Assembly (NCBI GenBank): GCA_013399875.1
Contig: VXAZ01002373.1
Coordinates: 124,001-188,000, forward strand
Source of the DNA: Gymnorhina tibicen
Lineage: Eukaryota > Chordata > Aves > Passeriformes > Artamidae
DNA: 64,000 bases
Direction of reading: 5' to 3'
This document shows, in pieces, positions 37,073-48,870 of this stretch; positions within the stretch are counted from its first letter, which is position 1; each line of letters begins with the position of its first letter. The notes below the pieces were generated by a model that was given only the letters and a program-made list of their open reading frames with translations, had not been told where the DNA came from and did no database searches. A program made the translations under genes and the position numbers.

Positions 37073-40000
37073 ATCAATGACAGCCTTGTCTGTTATTTTT
37101 CCTTTCCAAAACACTTCCAAAATAATCTTGCCTAAACACCGAAGTAGTCAAAACCTCAATAATTACAAACACAAATCTTGACCCAGATCCCACTGGGAAA
37201 TGTTCCATTTTTCACAGAAAAGACCAGAATAGAAAGTCACTAGATGTTCTCCTTCTCTAAAGAGGGAACCAGCTGCATTTATGTCATTCTTCAATGGTTC
37301 TACATCAGCCCCTTCTTCTTCAGCCTCCCTTCAATAAAATGTCTCACCAAAGACCATGAGAGGTTCCCCAACTAGTGAAAAATAAACAAACACACTTAGT
37401 TCCATTTTAGAAAGGTATTTTAAAAATTCCCCTTCATCACATCCTGGAGAGTCTGAAAAAAATCCTTCAAATCCTTCAAATCTATACTCTAAGGAGAGGA
37501 TTGCACCTCCACTGCAGAACAGATTTGCAAGTATACTGCAGCAGACAGACACTGCAGTAAAAACTTCCCAGTTAACAAAAGAGCTGCATAGCCTTGACAC
37601 ACACACAGAGGCGAGGTTTTTTTGGTACAATGTTGCAAATTAATCCTTTGCCCAGGAGGCTTTCGTGGGCCTACCATTAAAGTTATGCATGTTGTAAAAG
37701 GAAATTTATAGATTATCTGAAGATGCTGTCAAACAAATTAAGGCTATTGTTGAATGTTTACATTTCAATGACAGACACCAGTCAGCTTCACTTGGACTAT
37801 CTGCTACAAATAGCAACAAAAATGCAGGACAGTAAATTATCCAAAATTACAATTTATAAAAAAATATTGAATTAATTTAAATGTTTAAGTCTTGAGAAAG
37901 ACACATTTATCTCAATGCACTGAAAGAAATCAAGATCCATACTCCCACACATCTTTTATTATATCCTCACAGGTCAGCTTAATAGTGGAACAAGAAATTT
38001 TCATGGTAAAACATTTCTTAAGATATAATTTAGTTAAATAAATGAAAATACTTAAAATTAAAAAAAAAAATTAAAGACATACCACACCACTCTTATGTAT
38101 GTCAATAGTAAAGTTAATGAAGAAAAAGTCAAGTCTCTTAATTTTCCAGGCGGGAAACTATAGTTTGACATTTATTTGAGAGGTCTCATCCAAAGAAGAT
38201 CACAGTCTGTTACACCTTATGGTTTTAAAAAAAGTTGTGACCCTCAATTTTATCTCAGTCCAGATAAGACCATCTCCTTTCACACCATCAATTTTAAAAT
38301 AGAACAGTGCAAAGGAATCACTGAGGAGTCTACTTAAGAATTAATATGGCCAGCCAAAATTCAAGCACTAGTCATTGTACAGCTGCCCTAAGACACGCAA
38401 TAAACGGTGGCTATTATCAATCATAGTAATTACATTTCTGCAGCATAGCCATGTATTGAGTTGTATAAAAAACCCTATTTACTGTGTATTGTGACTTGTT
38501 TTAGATAATTTTCATGACATATCCATTCCAAGCACAACAGAAGACATAGCTTCTGCTATTTGTTTTCATTAGTACTACAAGATAACATGCAATTTATTTC
38601 AGTCTTCAGGGCAAAATAACTACATGTTACTAAAAGTATGATGATTATAGATATTTCATCTTTCTTAAATAGCTAAAAGTTGGTAGCTCTGCTAATTCAA
38701 CAAGGAATAGATTTTAAAGAATGAAATTGAGAGTTTTATTCATATGTTCACTATGGTAAAGTTGTTCATGAGAAGACAGGTGACACAGAGGGTTGAGTGC
38801 AAAAGCTCTTTGGCACTGAGTTTAAGTCAGGACTGAAAATGAGCTTTACTGTTCTCATACAGCTAATCCAAAGGAAGTCAGTGAGCTTCAGAAGAAAACA
38901 TCAATTTGTCACAACTGACAGCCTGTTCTACAGATACATCTTAGTGAAGTAAAAGAAGGTTATTCCAGGGCAAAACTGTCAGTTACGTGATGAAACTCCT
39001 ATACAAAAAAACACCTCTCAAATGCCAATAGGGTCTGTCTAATGAGTTACAAAAGGAAGTAAAAATTGTTGTAGGGCACCTAGGATCAAGTGAACAGGTC
39101 TAACAGTTTTTATATATTCATTTTAAAATGTGACAAGAATTAGAATTTTTGTGCCCCTTCTATATTTAGATCCTGTAATAAAAAAGCGAAGCTTATTAAC
39201 ATGGCTATTGACTTTCTTAAATTCAAAATATAACTCTTGATTATTCTTCAAAAGCAAATTATTTTATGAGAAAAAGCAAGAATTTCAAGGAGCATTTCTT
39301 TTACATTGGACTACATTTTTAAATTAGCACAACTGGTCCCTAATCGAATAATTTGATCAAATAATAGAAAAGTGCAGTTTAACAATGCTAGTGCATACTA
39401 TAGGGAGAGAGGGAGTAGCATATATTTTTCTGCAACTTATTATCATACCACAAAACTGTTAGCTTAAACAGAACTACTACTAAAAAGTTTTTAATAATTT
39501 GGATATTTATTGATGCTAGTTTAACTTCAGGTATGTATTTGGGACTTCTGAAATCTGCCATCAGCTTCACCAGGTGGAACACAAGGTTTATTGCCTGCCA
39601 GTGCCAACTGGCAGGGTGTTATCCAGAAATTGTTTTGTCCTCTGCTAAACCAGTAGTTGATATCTCATTCTGAAATTTTTTTCGTTCTTTTACATTTCAT
39701 TTTATAAGCTAAAACATAGAGTTTACAGAAAGTAATGAGTGATCTGTTGTGCAATTATCTTGCTTCTCAATAACTGCATTGAGCTGGCTGATATTTTACA
39801 CATACCTTCCTGCATAAACACAAACATCAGGCTGAAATAAAATCTTAAGACAGTAAACATCAATCAAAGCTATAAGAAACTGAAAATGGAGCCCTATGAC
39901 AGGACTTATTTGGGATTCTGACAACAGGCAAGGCTAGTAATCCCAATAATAAAATATACATGTACACCTTGTATGACACATTAATTGTTCATGATGACTA

Positions 40001-40940
40001 AAACTAGTTCATGGTAGCAGAGAATCAAGCTTTGTAACTTTAAAAGTCCTTTTCTGTATTCTTGCTTTAGCCTTCATAGAAATATTTAACTCTGCATGAG
40101 ATGTGATGTGAAATTGCACAGGGAATAGCTTGTTTGGGGGACAAGTGGTTGATCGGAGTTGTAGATCAGGCTTGTAATGCAAGCAAACTTCAACCTTAAC
40201 TGTACAATAGCTATAACTGTTCCATATTAAGAAAAACAGATTAAGTCTAGGTATTGTGTTTTGTTAATCCAGCACCCTGGAGTTGGTAAGGACCATTCGC
40301 ACAATCCAGTCAGGACAAGGCATGCTAAGAAAATTGAATGAATGTAAGTTTCTAACTTTTCTAGGGGAAAGATTTGTCAGACACCTCTTTCTTCTAGTTT
40401 TGTTCTGGAAAAGGTATTTCAAACAATTGGGGTGCAAAAGCATATACAGTACTGCAAAAGTGGCTAGCAACCTCCACAGCCACAAGACAGTCATTTATTT
40501 ACACAGAGGTCAAGGTGCAGAGCTGAATAGAAGAAATACTGAATATTGCATTTCACTGCATATTCACTAAATGGATTATGATATATCTGTATCTTAGTCA
40601 TACTTCAGTAATGATTAAAAACTATTTTGTTGAATATTTGATATTTTGAAGGAATTCTAACTTGAATTTGCTTCTGTGTAACGAAAATAAAGTCAACAGA
40701 AATAAACAACTCGAGACACGTAGTGTTTAATATATAATTATACTCTGTATAATTATGCACTCTGCATAACCACTGCTTCTGAGCAATTATTTTTCAGCAG
40801 ACCAAAGCATTAATCCCACTCTACTACCAAGCAAATTTTTTTTTTGCTTCAGTGGGATGACAAGACACCAAGTTGCCAACTATCACTACTACACCTCCAA
40901 AAGAATGAGAGAAACAATGGACTGATCTGAGAACTGCTCT
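37073..40940. other. Unique AT-rich non-coding stretch
   Basis: No gene or repeat family recognised. A small direct repeat AAATCCTTCAAATCCTTCAAATC sits at 37,460-37,482. Frames at 37,331-37,630 (minus) and 40,264-40,570 (both strands) have no family resemblance; the latter pair overlap on opposite strands, typical of chance. Confidence 0.6.
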
Positions 40941-41163
40941 CAAATCACAGAATCACAGTATATGCTGAGCTGGAAGGGACCCACGAGGATCATCGAGTCC
41001 CAATCCTGGCCCTGCACAGGACTTGTCCAAATGCTTCTTGAACTCTGTCAGGCTTGGTGCTGTGATCACTCCTCTGGGGAGCCAGTTCCAGTGCCCAACC
41101 ACCCTCCGGGTGAAGAATCATTTCCTAATTTCCAATCTAAACCTCCCCTGACACAGCTCAAAG
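40941..41163 (-). mobile_element. CR1 LINE, 3' end fragment
   Basis: CAAATCACAGAATCACAGTA, then GCTGAGCTGGAAGGGACCCACGAGGATCATCGAGTCCCA, CTGTCAGGCTTGGTGCTGTGA, CTGGGGAGCCAGTTCCAGTGCCCAACCACC and CAATCTAAACCTCCCCTGACACAGCT reproduce, in reverse complement, the 3' end of a bird CR1 subfamily different from the copy at 13.1 kb. It is well preserved, so relatively young. The frame at 40,962-41,294 is antisense to it. Confidence 0.93.
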
Positions 41164-44100
41164 TGTATAGGAAGACATTATTAACTTGCAAGAATTACCA
41201 TTTTACTGATAAAAAACTACCCTTACTAATGGTCTTCAAAGTGTTCTGGTCATATAAATTTTACATTTGCATACCACAAATCATGATGCTTTAAATCTCC
41301 TCCTCTTAAGTCATGCCTAATGTCCTGTCCAAAGTAATTTCAAGATGCTGAAAAAAGTCCTAAATGGTCTTACAACAAGAGTAAAAATATTTTTAGAAAT
41401 AGCTTCTGCTATAATTATTTTTACATGGCACAGAATGAATAAGGATCTCAGAAACGTGAGAAATTATTTATATTCATTAATAAAAGCTAAGCTGCTATCA
41501 GCTCACAGAGTTTACAAAACATTTGGATTTTGTAGCATTTCAAACAAAGTGTGAGAAATGTGGCCATTTTCTTTTGGTTGCAGAAAGAAATCTGAATACA
41601 AATGATTGGATTTCTCATGTCTTCAACTGTTAAGTTACATCCTTGTCATTTCCGACTAATTTTCTTGTGCCATAAGATTAGGAGACCAGATAGTTCATTA
41701 TCTCCTTTAATATATTTTGCATGTCATAAACACACTTAAAACCTGCAGTCAGAAGTAAAGCTGCTCTTAGATTTGGCAAAACTGTTTTTGACTATAAATT
41801 AGTCTACATAAGTGTTATTATTTTCTTCATTCTTACAAAATACTAATGTTCCCAGAAATTCTTTAAAACATTTTACTCAGTTGTGATTTAAAAAAATTAA
41901 TCTTATTTACAGTACTTTGTAAACAATGACCCCAGAAAAGTTCATAAGGATATTACTTTTGTAATTCAAATGGGGTCAGTAAAAATGAACAACTAAAAGA
42001 TGGAGTAACAGAATTTGATTGTGAGTGAAGATATATATATTTTGCTTTGCTGTTAGGAGTTACAATACTGACCTCAACAAGTATAAAGGTGCCCTGGGTA
42101 CTCTGAAAGACAACTGGAACATTTTTGTAAGCACCATATAAATTATTTCCAGAAATGCAGGCTGGCTGACCTTGAGATGTCATGTCTGGACACGAAGTCC
42201 TCCTGTTGTAAGACCAAGTCAATGATTAGAAGATGAAGTTACAACTTTTATTGCACTAGTCAGAAGGTATTTGTAGAAAAATAGGAATTTATAGCTAAAT
42301 CTTGTTTCAGAAAATGTCTTTTGAATATACATCCACAAATGGATCAGAAAAAGCTGTTTCCCATACTAAATTTCCTATGAATTGTAATGTAGGCACATAA
42401 GATTTTAAGAAGATTAATCACCTAAAAATGCAAACAGCTTGCAGGAAAATGCCTATTTGAATCTCCCAGCAAGGCTGGTAGCCATGTCAACAATAGGACT
42501 TAGGCACCATTTAATCAACTTAGAAAAAATGAGCCACTTACAAAATCCCTGCATCCAAACTCCTGCCATCCCTTAGTAAGAAAATAATCAGCAAGTACAA
42601 AGTCTGTGTTCCAGTCTCAGCTTCCAGTGCATATTATTCAGCAATAGTTGTATGTGTAAACTTTGTAAGTGGACTGGATCTGACAGTGCCTTGCCTCTAC
42701 TTGGGTGGGCTTCACTGCTGGGTTACTCGCTGAATCCTGGTCCCTGGAAAAGAAGACTTAGATCATGTAAAATACCCAAAAGCCTGGACAGCAGATGTAA
42801 GCTAGATATAACCAACTAAATCAGCTAATGGAGAAAAATAGCAAAGCCAGGAGAAAAAATACTTTAAAAAAATGGCCAGATGACAAATCATTCTCTGGAG
42901 ATGCCTGTTTTTCACCGCTGACTAAAGGTAGGCTGGAATCACCAGTTTAGACCAGCTTTAAAAACCAAAAGCTGGACTCTCCCAAGACCAGGGCTGCAGA
43001 GCAGCAAGATGCTTGCTTAGAAAGGCAGCAGCCACCCCCACTGCAGAGGAGAATGGGGCAGAACTTTCCCATATTCCTCAGTGGACGATTCACTTTATCT
43101 TTTGGAGGTTCACAAGACAATATGACTTTATTTCCTTTTTCCCTCTAGGAAATAAAACACTAGTTGTACAAGCCTGTTTAATTTGGTAAGTGGAGAAGTA
43201 TTTGGCACCTAACAGTTTTCCTGGGCCTCAGCATAGAGAGATACAGTGCCTTGCACTGTAGAGACAAAGGCAGTGCAAAGCTTTAACAATCCCTTGAGTC
43301 TGATCTTTGCTATGGCATATCAGAACCTAGCAGAGCCATCATTAAAAAAATTTAATAGTGTTAATTTTATCATTTATGTTGTAAATTTCATTTTGCATGC
43401 TTTCTTACAGCTTCTGGGATTATCAAAGAACAGCAAACCATACCGGAAGGGTGGCATAAACTGGTCAAACACTACTTAGCCCATATTTTTTCTTCAGGGA
43501 AGCTGGATGGTGCAATACATGTCTACCATATCAGTAGTGAGGTTTGTTTCGAAGGGACCAAATTTTTCTGCCATATATAGTAAAAAGTTGAGCTCTCTCA
43601 CATTAGTCTACAAATAATCTCTAGTATTATAGAAAGAAGGAATTTATTAAGGATTTAATGAAAACTGCTCTGTTTCATCAAACTCCCTGCAGACAAGGGA
43701 ACTTAAATGAGATGATGTCAATAAGCACTATAATTATTTGAGGTTCAGAAACATCATAAAGGTCAACAAAATAAGAAAGAATACTTTAAAATTTTTGTAG
43801 CTTTGGTGGCAAAAACATTTACATGTTACATTTTTTTAAAAAAAAGAAAGCAGAATGCACTAGAGTAATCTATCTAGCTATTGCTCCTTGGACAATCAAA
43901 CAGAAATAAAATTCTTTTTAAAATTCTTTATGCAATCTGTTGAACAGAATACTATAGAAACTTCAAGTGTTTCAGTAAGAAAACAGCAGTACCCTAAGGA
44001 CACCCTGAATTCAGACAGAAGAACGAATTTCCGTTGCTAAAAGTAGGTGTTGATTTGAGTTTAGACTTAAAAAAACAAGTAACCTGCCTTTTAACACATT

Positions 44101-47100
44101 TTACTTTTCCTTTACATATAATTATCTATGGTGATCTTATTAAAGTACTTTATTCTTTGCTGTGACTTTCACATTTTATCATTTTCTCTCCAATATATTT
44201 TTTTTAAATCTTATTTCCAAAGAGATCCAGCATATAGATATCCTTGTATAACCCCATTCAAATTCACCATCTACTGTTTGCACTCTACTAACACTAGCCT
44301 CATAAAATCCCTAATGATTTACTCAAAGCCTGTGCTTAAAACCCATTGAATCCTCATCCTCCTTGATTTATCCAACAACTTCAAAGCATATATAACCTTT
44401 TCTTCTTTTTAAAACACTTAATTACAAAAATTTGACTGAGGAAAAGGTTGGCACTTGCATCAGAGAGATGAGGACCAAAAGTTGGCCCTTTTATTTTTAA
44501 TCTTTTTCTCTGTGGCTTGACAGAAGCTTCACACTGCAGAGCTCAAGTGGAATCCACTTACTTGGGATGCACTTACTTCTTTGTCAGAAAGACAAATCAA
44601 ACAATAATTAAAACAGTGAAAGTTTTAAACTATTCCTACTAAATAATAAAAACAGATTTGGCAGAAGAAGATACACAGTATTTCCTTGATAACCCTTTGA
44701 AAAACACAGGGGAAAGGGCAAAAATCTAAACCTACAGGGAACTCCTCTCCCAAAAGACTTGTCGCTCAGAGGGCGTATGAACAAAATCAAACCCACTGCA
44801 GTCACAGCATTTCAACACTGTTTGCAAAGGGCCTCAAAACTGGGAGCCCTCCTTTGAAGGCCTCTCCTCTTCACAGCACCAAGTCTGAACAGAATGGAGT
44901 TAGAAACTGTTCCCTAGGCTGAAAGGACAAGGACAAGTCAACATCTAAGCTTCTCACATGCCCTGTTTACTGTTAGTTCATTCAAGATGGGTAGTCAGGG
45001 CCTTTTCTTTGGATCCTTAAAGAAATTAATATGAATTATGCCTTTTTAAATTGAGTCTCTCTACAGTAATAGAACTTGAGGGCACATCAAAACTCTGTTG
45101 AAAGCACAGATTATTTTCTCTTTGTGGATTGAGACAGCAAGGAGAAAACAGGACTTTAGAAATTAAACTAGGGTATATAGTACCACTGAGGGGACATGGT
45201 CAAAGAATGTACCTCTGTATTTCACGCATACCCATTTTTCTTCTGTCAGTCTTCCACTATTACTAAAGACTGTGAAAAATATAAGAGGATATTTAAAATC
45301 TGAAGCAAAACGCCAGAAATAGGATAGAAACTGCTCAGTGTTACTCCCCTCTTCATAACAAAGAAATAAAATTCATAAATAACTGCACAAGTCAGGGAGG
45401 CTGTGTGGTTTACAGAAAGAACCACTGACAATCGTTGGTTGACCAATATTCCTACAGAACAAGGTATTACTGTGTTCATAGCAGGCAGGACAGGAAGAGC
45501 TCTGTTAATCCATGCCATCCAGTATCAGGTTCCTGTGCACCTTAACAGAGTTTCCTGACCAAAAGCAATGGTTGGCTCTTTGTAGTCCTTGGCACCAAGG
45601 GATGAAGCCTGATGGCTACCAGCCTGATGTAGTTTCATGCTGTGGGACCTCCATACATACTCTGCAAGGAAGGATGTTTTACAAAACATCACTTCTCCTT
45701 CATCAGAATCCCCATACTACAATCCAGATTCTGTTTTCTTTTGAAGGGCAACCAAAACCACTGAAAATCCACTGAGTCCGGTCTGGACCAGTACTGGAAG
45801 GAAATTTTCCACAGGCACGCTTGGAGGGAGTAGGAGGTTGTGCAGGTTTAGCTCCAGACAGTTCTAGCGTCTCTCTGGATCCAAGGAAGCTGTCTTTACT
45901 AACCAAACATGTGTCTGCACAGATGTGAGCAGTTGCACACAGAGATGCTCAGATTAGTGTGGACAAAACTAGCCCAGAAGGCACAGAACTCCCCTAGCAT
46001 GGTGCTCCATGAGTAGTTACACCCAATTTCTCAGTAAAGCTGGCTGGGTGGGCAGTGAAATGCACCCACTGGATGTCTGCTGGCACCTCTTGGGCAGTGA
46101 TCACATGGTGTTCACTGCTTTATAGACATATCTTTACAACTTGCTAGCTTGGAGAATTAGCATTCTTTCTCTGAACAGCACTAGCACTTTCTTCTCATTT
46201 TCAGACTCCTGCTAGAGGTTCAGAGGACTCTTCATACGTGAGGGTTGAAAACACTGCTATTTATCTTATGTCCAGAAAATGAATCAACAGATCCTTGATA
46301 CAAATGCTTGGATCTTCCCCTATTAAATCCTTTAAGATGACCTTGCAAGGTCCTCTCCAGTTGTTTTCAATCATAAATTCTTAGCTGGAAGATACAATCC
46401 CATGCTGTGATTCCTTCAAAAAGAAACTTCTGTGTTCCTGTCAGCATCAATGCTTCCTTCAAAAAGGAGACAAACCTTCACTTTCTTTATTGTCTGACAG
46501 GAAGTAGAAGCTCCATGAAAAAAATTCCTCCACAGGCCAGAAAAAGAAAGAAAGGCTCCTTTTCAAAAGTGTTAAAAATTGATATTTAAAACTATTTCTT
46601 TTGGTTTTTTTCATCCAAGATCAATTAGGACACTGATGCTACCAAAAGACCAAACCCACTGAAATGGTATTGCTTCCATATTGAAGAAAAACCAACCAAC
46701 ACTGATTATAAAATTAAAGAAACAGAAGAATGACAAGCTAGAAAAGTAAATCTCAGTGTACTTCTGGAAGAAACAGCCCAGCTCATGGAAAGAGAGAAAA
46801 AAGAAATGTTTTCTTCTTCCTGAGTATTTGATCCAATAAACAAACAAAAACCAAACATTAATAACTTCCTAATTATTTCCTCCTACTTATGATGAAAGAC
46901 TCTCAACTCCTGCACCAGAACTCCACAGAAACATGAGGACGGTTTATTTGAAATAGGGCATTACCAGACTGTAATGCAGAATTATTTCTTTGGGGCTTTT
47001 ACAATTATTCTATATCTCTTTTTACAAAATTAGTTATGCACAGCAAACAACCTTGCAAGTTCTCAGGGTTAAGTTTGTTTTTTAATAAGCTAGAATTTAA

Positions 47101-47640
47101 ATATACAGAAACATACAACTTTGAAGAAAAAAACAGTCAAGTCTAAAAATATTTGCATTTAAATGCTCAGCCATACTGGATTCACTTATGAGACAATCTC
47201 TAGCAGCAGGAGATAAATCAGAGCACAGCAGTAAATTATAGTCTTAATTCATCTGATTATATAATTTTATTCTTCTCTTTCTCTCTCTTTTTAAATCAGT
47301 GCTTGAAGGAATGAATTTATTGCTGAGACTTCTCTTCCTGTTCTGAATGATGGATTCTGCATTATTCTTGGAATTATATATATCAGTAATTTAGTACTTC
47401 AAAAATAATTTTCTTTGTTTTATAACTTAGCTAAAAATATCTGCCTCATATTTATTACTGAAATATTAGAAAATTGGGGAACTTAGAGAATAATAAAAAA
47501 TATGTAAATGTTCTGCAAAAATGAGTTTTCATCGTATTTTACATTTTTTCTTATCAGATCTTATTTATTGAATGAAACTTTTCCAAAAAACTCTGATATG
47601 AAAATCTGAAAGTATAGAGTAGCCCAGCTACTTTATTATG
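41164..47640. other. Unique AT-rich non-coding stretch
   Basis: The longest repeat-free block in the middle of the window. I see no exon, RNA gene or repeat family. 42,960-43,060 and 45,500-46,120 are more GC-balanced, the latter with short frames on both strands (45,512-45,775 plus; 45,703-45,906 minus) that show no motif. Confidence 0.55.
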
Positions 47641-47830
47641 ATGAAAGACTCAATTGAGCTAAAACGGGAAAGTTTAGAGTAAACAGATCCCCAGATAATA
47701 AAATTATCCGAGAGCTGAAGTCTACAACACACCGGCATTAGATTAAATCACTGCAGACACAACTTAATTGTGGCATTAGTGGGAAGCGGGTAAATGCAAA
47801 AGGCGTGACAAGTGGACACAGCTCAGGGAA
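47641..47830. promoter_or_regulatory. Candidate conserved non-coding element
   Basis: Five CpGs within about 150 bases (AAACGGG, ATCCGAG, ACCGGC, AAGCGGG, AGGCGTG) stand out in CpG-poor surroundings, mixed with AT-rich cores such as CAATTGAGC, ATTAGATTAAATCA and CTTAATTGTGGC. The mix of retained CpG and homeodomain-like cores is the texture of vertebrate conserved non-coding elements. No open frame of note crosses it. Confidence is low without alignment. Confidence 0.28.
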
Positions 47831-48786
47831 AGGAGCAGGTGGGTAAAGCCTTGCTGGGAGTATTCTTCCCTTCACTCTTTTCTAAAAAGAGTAGCAATAC
47901 TCTCTCTGTGCCCTGCCTTTCTGAAGATGATGCACAAGGAAAATTCTGTGGAAGCACTTAGAAACAAGTCCTGCCAAGAGGCAGGCACTCAACACTAGCA
48001 GGACCTGCAGACTGGTGAGCTTGGCAGGTTGCCCTTCTCTTCTTACCAAGCCAGCTTTTTAAACCCTCTCTTTGGATTAACATCCCCTGGAGTTAAAATC
48101 TCCAGCCACTTTGCTCTACTCATTTTCTCTAGCTTTGCCTTGCTTTTTAGATAGATCATTGCCTCTTTCTCTCACTAACTCCCAATACAACATCATTCAA
48201 TGAAAAAACCCTTGTATTTTAACTAGGTTTGAGAGGTACTTCTCATGTAAGAGAATAATCAGGAAGCAGCCAATCCCTGTAAAACATTTGCTGTTTGTCC
48301 TCACAATTTATACATTAGGAGAGGCTGAAATAATTTGTGTAATGACCAGCTGGATCTCAATATTTTTCTCTCAAGCTGTTGGTTTGTTCAGTTTTCTCTC
48401 TCTTTTCAATACAGCAGTTTCCCCACTGAACTTGCTGTTCCTTAAATTCCATCTGCGCTTTCAAACTATTACCCATCTGTGCAGCATGAACTGCAAATAA
48501 ACCTTCGACCATGTGCTGAGCGAGCTTACTCTGGTTTTGTTTTACTCTGTAGCCTCTTTCATGAGCTGGTGAATAATCATTAAACAAGACCAACATTAGT
48601 TCAAATCATACAACATGGCTATTTCTCTGTTGAAAGAAAAGAGGAAATTAAATTTTTTTTTCTATTTAAAAATACTGGTATTTTTTAATGTAAAAGTAAG
48701 ATTTCATCCTAAACACACTAAAGCACTTGTTGCTGTGTCCTCTGTGTAGTTGGCTGTCATTTTCAGGAGCAGATAGTTATTGCCAT
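47831..48786. other. Unique non-coding stretch
   Basis: Moderately GC-balanced at first (47,830-48,100), then AT-rich. No gene or repeat recognised. Frames at 48,288-48,596 overlap on both strands and are featureless. Confidence 0.55.
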
Positions 48787-48870
48787 TGTGCTGGTTTTGC
48801 CTGCAGTAGAGTTGATTTTCTTCAGAGTAGACCGTATGGGGCTGTGAATTGTATCAGTGCCCAGGAGTAG
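48787..48870 (+). mobile_element. Fragment of avian ERV LTR, 5' terminus only
   Basis: TGTGCTGGTTTTGCCTGCAG, then TAGAGTTGATTTTCTTCAGAGTAG and CGTATGGGGCTGTG match the first 75 or so bases of the same LTR family as 14,566-15,060, in plus orientation, starting at the canonical TG end. After CAGTGCCCAGGAGTAG the similarity stops and the following sequence is not LTR that I recognise. This is an LTR stub, presumably after deletion of the rest. Confidence 0.7.

Noticed and set aside
40264..40570. Processed pseudogene, suggested by overlapping frames of 76 and 95 codons
   Set aside because: No protein family recognised, no poly-A tail, no target-site duplication.
46320..46400. TTTAAGATGACCTTGCAAGGTCCTC region as a CR1 3' end
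   Set aside because: Resembles the GACCTT...GGTCC phrasing, but order and neighbouring blocks do not fit a CR1 end.
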